This document shows, in pieces, positions 58,263-64,000 of a stretch of DNA of 64,000 nucleotides (the first letter of the stretch is position 1; each line of letters begins with the position of its first letter). A program made the position numbers and the translations under genes. Source of the DNA: Psoroptes ovis (taxonomy: Eukaryota; Arthropoda; Arachnida; Sarcoptiformes; Psoroptidae); assembly GCA_002943765.1 (NCBI GenBank), contig PQWQ01000022.1:731171-795170 (forward strand). Direction: 5' to 3'. The notes under the pieces are model-generated. The model did not search any database, was not told where the DNA came from, and saw only the letters and a program-made list of their open reading frames with translations.

Positions 58263-61200
58263 AAACGAGTACACTGCCAGTAAACTGTTGAAGTTTGATT
58301 TTGTTCAGCGGCTTCGTCAGACCATCAGCCAGTTGTTCAGATGTCGGTACTTTATTCAATATTAGATTATTATCTTCATTCAATTTCGAGACCAGAACCT
58401 TCTGATCGTAATCGAAATATCGCGATCTCTTAAATGCGTTATTACGCATGATGGCTTCTGCAGCACTGTTGTCAATGTGAAGTTTCATTTTTAATTTCAT
58501 TCCAAATTCTTGCAGCAGCTGTCGAATCGGCTCGGCGGATTTCCAGCCTTCTAGCGCCGCGGTCAATTCAGCTTCACTAGTTGATTGAGCTAGACGTTGC
58601 TGCTTCTTCGATGACCAGTACACTGGCGATTTATCCATCATAATGAGTGTACCACTTGTTGAATGACAGTTATTATCAGATCGGAAGCTCGCATCTGTAT
58701 ACACATTGATGATCTGATCTTCAACAGGCTTGATCTTCAGCCGTTGGTTCTTGGTTCCTTTAAGATACCTGAGGACACGTTTGCACGCATTCCACAGTTG
58801 TTCACTCGGTTTGTCGGCGAATCGTCCCATAAACGAAGTACACAACGCAATATCTGGTCTGGTCCGGGACGCGATGTAATTTAAACTGCCCACCAGCTCT
58901 TTCACCGGATACTTATTGTCGATTGGACAATTATTGAAATCAATAAAATCATCCATTGGTATCTGCGTTGGATTACATTCGATCATGCCGAAATTTTCTA
59001 ATACATTATCAATATAGGCTTTTTGATCCAGGTATATAACATTATCGTTGACATCTATATTGATACCCAAATAGTTGGAACAATCGCCGACGTCATGTAT
59101 CTCGAACTTCACTTTGATTTTGTTAATGATGCTGTTGACTATCGATTCGTCTGTTCCCGCTATAATGATGTCATCAACATAAACAGCCAAGATCACATGC
59201 GTGTCATAGAAGACGCATGGATCAGCCAGGGAACTTTTTAATCTCAAATTAATCTTCAAATAGTTGGCCAGAGTTTGGTACCAAGCTCTAGGGGCTTGTT
59301 TCAAGCCGTAGAGCGCCTTATTTAATCGCCAAACTTTATCTTTCACTCCTGGCGGAGGATTTACATATACTTCTTCTTCCAGCTTTGAATTTAGAAACGC
59401 TGTGCTGATATCAAACTGTCTTATCGCCATCCCTCTGGTCAGCGCAACGCTCAATACTGATAATAACGATGATGTGTGAAGTGTGGGCGCGTACAGATTG
59501 TTGATTCCATATTGTTCGAATCCTCGAACCACACATCTGGCTTTGTAGCGTCCATCCGATTTCTTTCGCAGAACCCACTTCGTTGAAATCGGTTTCTTCG
59601 GAGCTTGATCCACCACTACATACACACCCTTCTGGATCAAGCTCTTCAATTCTTGATCCATGGCCGCTTCCCATTTGTCATGATCTGCTGACTCAATGGC
59701 CTGTTTGTATGTAATCACATCTGTGCTACTTGTTGCACAGGCAATATTTGTATTTCCATTATCATTACTATTTGCTGTAGATACGCTCGGCATTTCATTC
59801 GAAGCGTTATTCATAATTTCGGGAAAACCCATGATCTCTTCTTTAAACACAACATCACAGGCTTTGAAGACATTTCTGGTCTTTGGGTCCATCAGCAAAT
59901 AGTTTTTTGACGATTCTGTGTACCCAACAAACACAGCTTTGGAACCGCGATATTCAAATTTATTCGGTATCATGTTGTCACTTAGTCGATAATAAACCAA
60001 TGATCCGAATATTTTCATGTGTTTATACACTGCGGTCTGACCAGTAAATTTCTCGAATGGAACGTACATTCGTCTTGATGGCCATCGATTGATAAGGTAA
60101 TTTGCACAGCCTACGGCTAAATGCCAACAATCATCAGGCATTCTAGCGTCTTTGAGTAATGTGCGTGCACATTCCATCAAAGTGCGATTTCTCCTCTCAA
60201 TTTTTCCGTTTTGTTGAGGTGTATACGGTGCTGATGTTAAAAATGCTACACCCTTCTGTTTCAAATGATATTGCAACTGATAATTTATGAATTCAGTGCC
60301 ATTGTCTGAGAAAAACTCTTTCAATTTTTTGTTTGTTTGATTTTCGCAATAATTGATGAAATCGATGACATATTTTACCGCTTCTGTTTTTGTCTTGATC
60401 ATGTAGACACCACCAAATGAAGATGAATGCTCAACTAGATGTAATACATATTTATGGCCAGCAAACGAATCAGGCAACGGGCCCATAATATCAGCACTGA
60501 CACGTTGCATCAATTTGAAATTTTCAAATCTCTCAGGATGAGAAGTCCTAACAATTTTGGTCATATTGCATTCTTCACAATCTAAATGTCTGATTGTGGT
60601 GTTCAACATTCTGGATAATTTGTTTATGCCTGGATGGCCAAATCTACGATGCCAAGGTATTACCGCGAAAGCATTGTTTTCGTCATTAAATAGAGACATG
60701 GGATAATTGTCAAAATTTGTTTTATTTGCATTGAATACATAAGCATTATTTTTTCGGGGAACTTTCATTTTCAATTTAGTTTCGTCGAAATACAAATCAC
60801 AATTTTCATCTACAAAGATGCATTCGTTACGGTTGAAAATGACAATGTTTCCGCGGTCACAGGTTGCTGGAACCGAAAGCAAGTTTTTCTCAAATTCTGG
60901 TATATATTGGACGTTTTTTAATTTCATCACGACTCCATTTTCTGTTTTCAAATCCATATCACCAATCGATTGCACTGAACATTGCTGGCCATTGGCCGCC
61001 AAAACCGTTGAAATATGATTGCGCTTGTTCTTGAAGTTCAAATCACTGTTGGAGTAGTGGTTCGATGAAGCGCTATCGACATACCACTCATTTGAATTGT
61101 TGCTGTCTGGTACGGCGAATGCGTAGTGTTGTTCAATGCTTTCACTTTCATCTTGCTGTGACAACAATGCGCGACGACTGTTGACATTTCGCCTTTGATG

Positions 61201-62052
61201 GTTGAAGTTTTGTCGGCCATATTGTTGGCGCTGCTGACGTTGCAAAATGGCGGTTGGACAATTTCTAATAATGTGATTGGCTGAACCACAGTTGTAACAT
61301 TTACGCGGCATTCTGCGCGACCGTTGAAAATTTTGTTGATTCGATTGAAAAGCTTGATTTGATGGAATTTGGCTGTTGTTATTATTATCATTATCAAATT
61401 TTATGCCAATTAATTTCTGTTTGATTGTAAGATAATCCAGATTATCACTCATTTCTAAGACTTGTTTATAAGAATCATATTTAGATGTTAAGCTCTTGAG
61501 GAATTTGTCAATAATGATTTCATTTGGAATATTTGCTCCGGCTTTATTAGCCTCTTGTAATTTTAGGTCAAATCTTGATATGTACGCCTGTAACGATTCA
61601 TCAGGTTTCATTTTAATTGCGTTCCATTCTGCGTGCAATTGAACCATCTTTCTGCTGGACGACTGTTCATATCTTGCTTTCAATTCTTCAATGATCTCAG
61701 ATGGTAAATTCTTATCACAAACCAACATGGCGATATCTCGATTCATGTTTCGCAAGATTGTTGCTCTTATCATTTTGATGTCTTCTTCTTTTCCAATTAT
61801 CATTTGGTCAACGTCCAACAATTCATCACACTTGCTTTCGATCGCCCATAATTTAAGTTCGAAAAGCCAATCTTTTAAATTGTCTCCATCAAATTTTATA
61901 TTCAGTGGTGCTGGATTGATTTTTGGACGTTGATTTTCAGCCATCACCAAGTTTCGCAAGGAATCAACCAAATTGTTTACCAAATTTCGCAAGGAATCAA
62001 CCAAATTATTTTCATTCGCCATATTGTTTGATGCACTTCTAGTTTCAACCAT
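58261..62052 (-). CDS. Gag-pol polyprotein of a Ty1/copia retrotransposon
   Basis: 1263 residues without stop or frameshift, close to the usual copia length. Order of domains: gag with UBN2-type region (about 50-220); zinc knuckle CYNCGSANHIIRNC (Cys252, Cys255, His260, Cys265); protease with WYVDSASSNH (Asp326, the D-S-A form of the retropepsin motif); integrase zinc-binding His468, His473, Cys492, Cys495 and catalytic Asp521, Asp583, Glu619 (35 residues between the last two); reverse transcriptase with Asp881 and the YVDD box (Asp960, Asp961); RNase H with Asp1120 (VYTDAS), Glu1160 and Asp1194. Residues 16-37 are an 11-residue segment repeated twice (NLVDSLRNLV). The ATG at 62052 has A at -3 and is the first in frame. 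Gag and pol are in one frame, so their ratio must be set by processing or splicing. Probably competent for movement; not shown. Confidence 0.97.
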   Translation of the reverse strand: MVETRSASNNMANENNLVDSLRNLVNNLVDSLRNLVMAENQRPKINPAPLNIKFDGDNLKDWLFELKLWAIESKCDELLDVDQMIIGKEEDIKMIRATILRNMNRDIAMLVCDKNLPSEIIEELKARYEQSSSRKMVQLHAEWNAIKMKPDESLQAYISRFDLKLQEANKAGANIPNEIIIDKFLKSLTSKYDSYKQVLEMSDNLDYLTIKQKLIGIKFDNDNNNNSQIPSNQAFQSNQQNFQRSRRMPRKCYNCGSANHIIRNCPTAILQRQQRQQYGRQNFNHQRRNVNSRRALLSQQDESESIEQHYAFAVPDSNNSNEWYVDSASSNHYSNSDLNFKNKRNHISTVLAANGQQCSVQSIGDMDLKTENGVVMKLKNVQYIPEFEKNLLSVPATCDRGNIVIFNRNECIFVDENCDLYFDETKLKMKVPRKNNAYVFNANKTNFDNYPMSLFNDENNAFAVIPWHRRFGHPGINKLSRMLNTTIRHLDCEECNMTKIVRTSHPERFENFKLMQRVSADIMGPLPDSFAGHKYVLHLVEHSSSFGGVYMIKTKTEAVKYVIDFINYCENQTNKKLKEFFSDNGTEFINYQLQYHLKQKGVAFLTSAPYTPQQNGKIERRNRTLMECARTLLKDARMPDDCWHLAVGCANYLINRWPSRRMYVPFEKFTGQTAVYKHMKIFGSLVYYRLSDNMIPNKFEYRGSKAVFVGYTESSKNYLLMDPKTRNVFKACDVVFKEEIMGFPEIMNNASNEMPSVSTANSNDNGNTNIACATSSTDVITYKQAIESADHDKWEAAMDQELKSLIQKGVYVVVDQAPKKPISTKWVLRKKSDGRYKARCVVRGFEQYGINNLYAPTLHTSSLLSVLSVALTRGMAIRQFDISTAFLNSKLEEEVYVNPPPGVKDKVWRLNKALYGLKQAPRAWYQTLANYLKINLRLKSSLADPCVFYDTHVILAVYVDDIIIAGTDESIVNSIINKIKVKFEIHDVGDCSNYLGINIDVNDNVIYLDQKAYIDNVLENFGMIECNPTQIPMDDFIDFNNCPIDNKYPVKELVGSLNYIASRTRPDIALCTSFMGRFADKPSEQLWNACKRVLRYLKGTKNQRLKIKPVEDQIINVYTDASFRSDNNCHSTSGTLIMMDKSPVYWSSKKQQRLAQSTSEAELTAALEGWKSAEPIRQLLQEFGMKLKMKLHIDNSAAEAIMRNNAFKRSRYFDYDQKVLVSKLNEDNNLILNKVPTSEQLADGLTKPLNKIKLQQFTGSVLV

Positions 62053-62192
62053 TTTAATTACTTCACACGATGGTAAATGTTATTATTTTTCACAATTAAT
62101 TTATAGATTAAAGCAAAGAAGAATAAAAAGCCGTTGAAAAAATTCACAAGTATAAAAATTCACAAAGTTAAAATTTAAATTCGTGGGTAGAG

Positions 62193-62203
62193 CTCTGCTA
62201 CCA
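62193..62203 (-). promoter_or_regulatory. Primer binding site for initiator Met tRNA
   Basis: TGGTAGCAGAG starts at the base next to the 5' LTR. It is the complement of the 3' end of metazoan initiator Met tRNA (CTCTGCTACCA), over 11 bases. Confidence 0.85.
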
Positions 62204-62324
62204 TGTTGCAGGCACGAGAGACTAGTGAACAGTGACTAGATGGCTGGAGTGTACGTCGTTTATATATGAGGTACCTATTGCTACCTAATCGTCTATGCGA
62301 CCCAATAGGTCTCACCTCATAACA
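62204..62324 (-). repeat. 5' LTR (121 bp)
   Basis: Promoter LTR for the element. TATATAAA at 62266-62259 on the minus strand is the likely TATA box, with RNA start expected about 30 bases on. Confidence 0.96.
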
Positions 62325-62329
62325 AGCGT
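62325..62329. repeat. Target-site duplication AGCGT (right)
   Basis: Matches 58127-58131. Confidence 0.93.
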
Positions 62330-64000
62330 AACTGAATCTGTGAATGGCCCATGAATTTTTTTTTTTCGGTCTAAGACAAATTTTTCGAAAATCCCTTCAT
62401 TCATCGGATGATTCATTCATTGAAATCATCATCATTTGAATTAATCCTTTCGAGATGTTTTGAAATCGAAATTTGAAATATTCGAAACATTCGAAAGCAT
62501 TCAGTCGAATGATTCGAGGATTGTTTCGCATTCTCAGCACCCTCTATTAACCCTTTTTCTCCCTACCATCTCAGTGCCCTCTTAACCTCTATGCCATATC
62601 CCTCAGTATGTTTAAACCCTCGCTCTCCGGGATTTCGAGACTACACCTACTGCCCTCTACCAACCGCCCCTACCGCTCGGTCCCCCTCCCATGGATCAAT
62701 TGATCAAATTCAATCAACCATTTCACTCATTCTCATTTGTTTCTTGTCAATGATTTCGAATGTTTTTAATTTGAAAAATATCCAAGAGGATGAAAAGGAT
62801 TAATCCCTTTATGGAAAGTTAATCCCACCCGACACAACACCGAGAGAGATCGGAGGAGGAGGAGGAGTAGGAGGAAGATTATTAAATTTTTCAAGGACTG
62901 TTCACAAAGTTTGTTACAAATTTTTTTTGTTTGTCAAAATTGCTACAAAAAAAAATGTTTCGACCAAGTCACAGACTCTATAACGACCGCTGAATAATGA
63001 AATAACAGAATAAACAAACAATTCCCATAACGCACAAACACACACACACCCGAGACGGAAATTTCAACGAAAAATTATTCGCATGAATAATCATTGAATA
63101 GAAGATGCATGCACACAGAAAAAAATAATGGATCATTCATATATGCAGTTATTCAGTACGAATGTAAACATTTCCATAGAATACACTACCGACATGAAAT
63201 GCATGAATGTCCATATACATATAATGAGATGATACCCTTTCAGTTGAAAGATGGTGAAAGTGAAAAAATGATGATATGAATGATTAGTAATGAGACATAT
63301 GCGTTAGAGTGAATAGTAACTGATATTTGAATGACCCTTTTTTTGGTTGTGCTCGAGGGGCGTATAGTCTGGCTGGTCATTGATTATTCGGTAGTTGTTT
63401 CACTGTATGAAATGGTAATTGGCATCCGAACAAATCGGTGCCAATTATAATGATTATGACACTAATGGTAATACCTAAGTGCCACCATCAAGCAGTATCG
63501 GCGAGATCATTTACAAATTCGAAAATGTAAATCTTTAGCAACCATTACTTTTGGTGGTCCCGTTCATAATGAATGATAATGATTATGAGCATAGGAAATG
63601 ATGTCAATGATTTGTCAATGATTCGATAATAAACAAGAGAAAGGGCCATTCATATGCAGGAGTTATGATTGATGGTGTCGTACGAAAGTTCACGACACTC
63701 AAATCAATACACTGTCTATTGAAATGACCGACCTGAATTTCGGACAACCTAAGAACAATGTACACAGAACCAAAATGAAATACCATTAAAATTTATAGAC
63801 AAAGTAGAAAAAAGGGTTATTCATATACAAGTAATAAAACGGAATAATTCACACTTGGATTCTCATAATTATTTGGGATCGATTCTCATATTCTCGGTTC
63901 CACATCATTAATTATGATCATAAGAGTTTGGGCGCCCGAAAATTTCAATCAATTTTTGCCTATTCGACCTATTTAGGCCTAATTTTCAGCCTGAAAATTT
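62330..64000. other. Non-coding right end
   Basis: AT-rich, with a C-rich part at 62540-62690, a GGA run near 62855-62875 and one decayed MITE. The 60-70-codon open frames look random. No gene recognised. Confidence 0.55.
63673..63752. mobile_element. Degenerate mariner-type MITE
   Basis: Right end TTTCGGACAACCTAA is intact; the left end GGTGTCGTACGAAAGTTC is barely recognisable. Confidence 0.45.

Larger units (their letters stand above)
58132..62324 (-). mobile_element. Complete Ty1/copia LTR retrotransposon, 4193 bp
   Basis: Two LTRs (58132-58253 and 62204-62324) of TG...CA form bracket a single intact gag-pol frame read on the minus strand. A 5-bp target duplication AGCGT flanks the whole. 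The LTRs differ visibly by one base (an extra T in CTATTGCG against CTATGCG), so the insertion is young. Primer site, polypurine tract and TATA box are all in place. Domain order (integrase before reverse transcriptase) puts it in the Ty1/copia superfamily. Confidence 0.97.

Overview
The window is AT-rich, gene-poor animal DNA, almost certainly from an arthropod and most likely a mite. It carries one clear cellular gene, a three-exon beta-adrenergic-like octopamine receptor on the minus strand (exons at 20493-27016, 17843-18614 and 8042-8521). Its long introns and poly-N/H/Q/D tracts, with the surrounding intergenic DNA, are eukaryotic in character. The octopamine receptor class points to a protostome. 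The mite assignment is an inference from general character and not a proof.

Layout. 1-5150: intergenic DNA dense in short palindromic mariner-type MITEs. 5200-6260: a MITE-free stretch with a possible short intron and a triple 55-bp tandem module carrying CCAAT boxes and E2F-type TTGGCGCCAA palindromes. 6960-7250: a (TTAA)n tract and a cluster of five CACGTG E-boxes. 8042-27016: the receptor gene. Exon 1 is stop-free for about 6.5 kb and ends with TM1; exon 2 carries TM2-TM5; exon 3 carries TM6-TM7 and the tail. The introns are 1.9 and 9.3 kb. 27-50.4 kb: non-coding DNA with MITEs, purine/pyrimidine tracts, a hairpin-bearing dispersed repeat and one GC-rich islet with an open frame. 50413-51080: a small inverted repeat (about 225-bp arms). 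It abuts a very large one at 51081-56408, whose two 2.16-kb arms look identical around a 1-kb spacer. 58132-62324: a complete, apparently intact Ty1/copia LTR retrotransposon on the minus strand, with 5-bp target duplication AGCGT, 121/122-bp LTRs, an initiator-Met-tRNA primer site and a 1263-residue gag-pol frame. 62330-64000: non-coding.

MITE nomenclature used below. All begin TTAGGTTGTCC (or a close variant), end in the reverse complement, are about 80 bp long and usually lie between TA dinucleotides. Type I arms continue CCCATAAGTTCTTGCCG; type II arms continue CCGAAAAGTTTTTGCCGATT, often with a TATATCG or ATATAACCGG core; type III is asymmetric, one arm with AAGTTCTGGCCGATTTTC and the other with AAGTTCATTCGGCTTAATC. 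For type III, + means the TGGCC arm comes first. I count about 58 loci, several of them repeated again in the large inverted duplication. In architecture they match the human MADE1 element, two mariner terminal repeats fused into an 80-bp palindrome.

No tRNA, rRNA or CRISPR array was recognised. How the pieces relate: the MITEs avoid the receptor exons, which supports the exon model. The retrotransposon and the inverted duplication are the youngest-looking structures.
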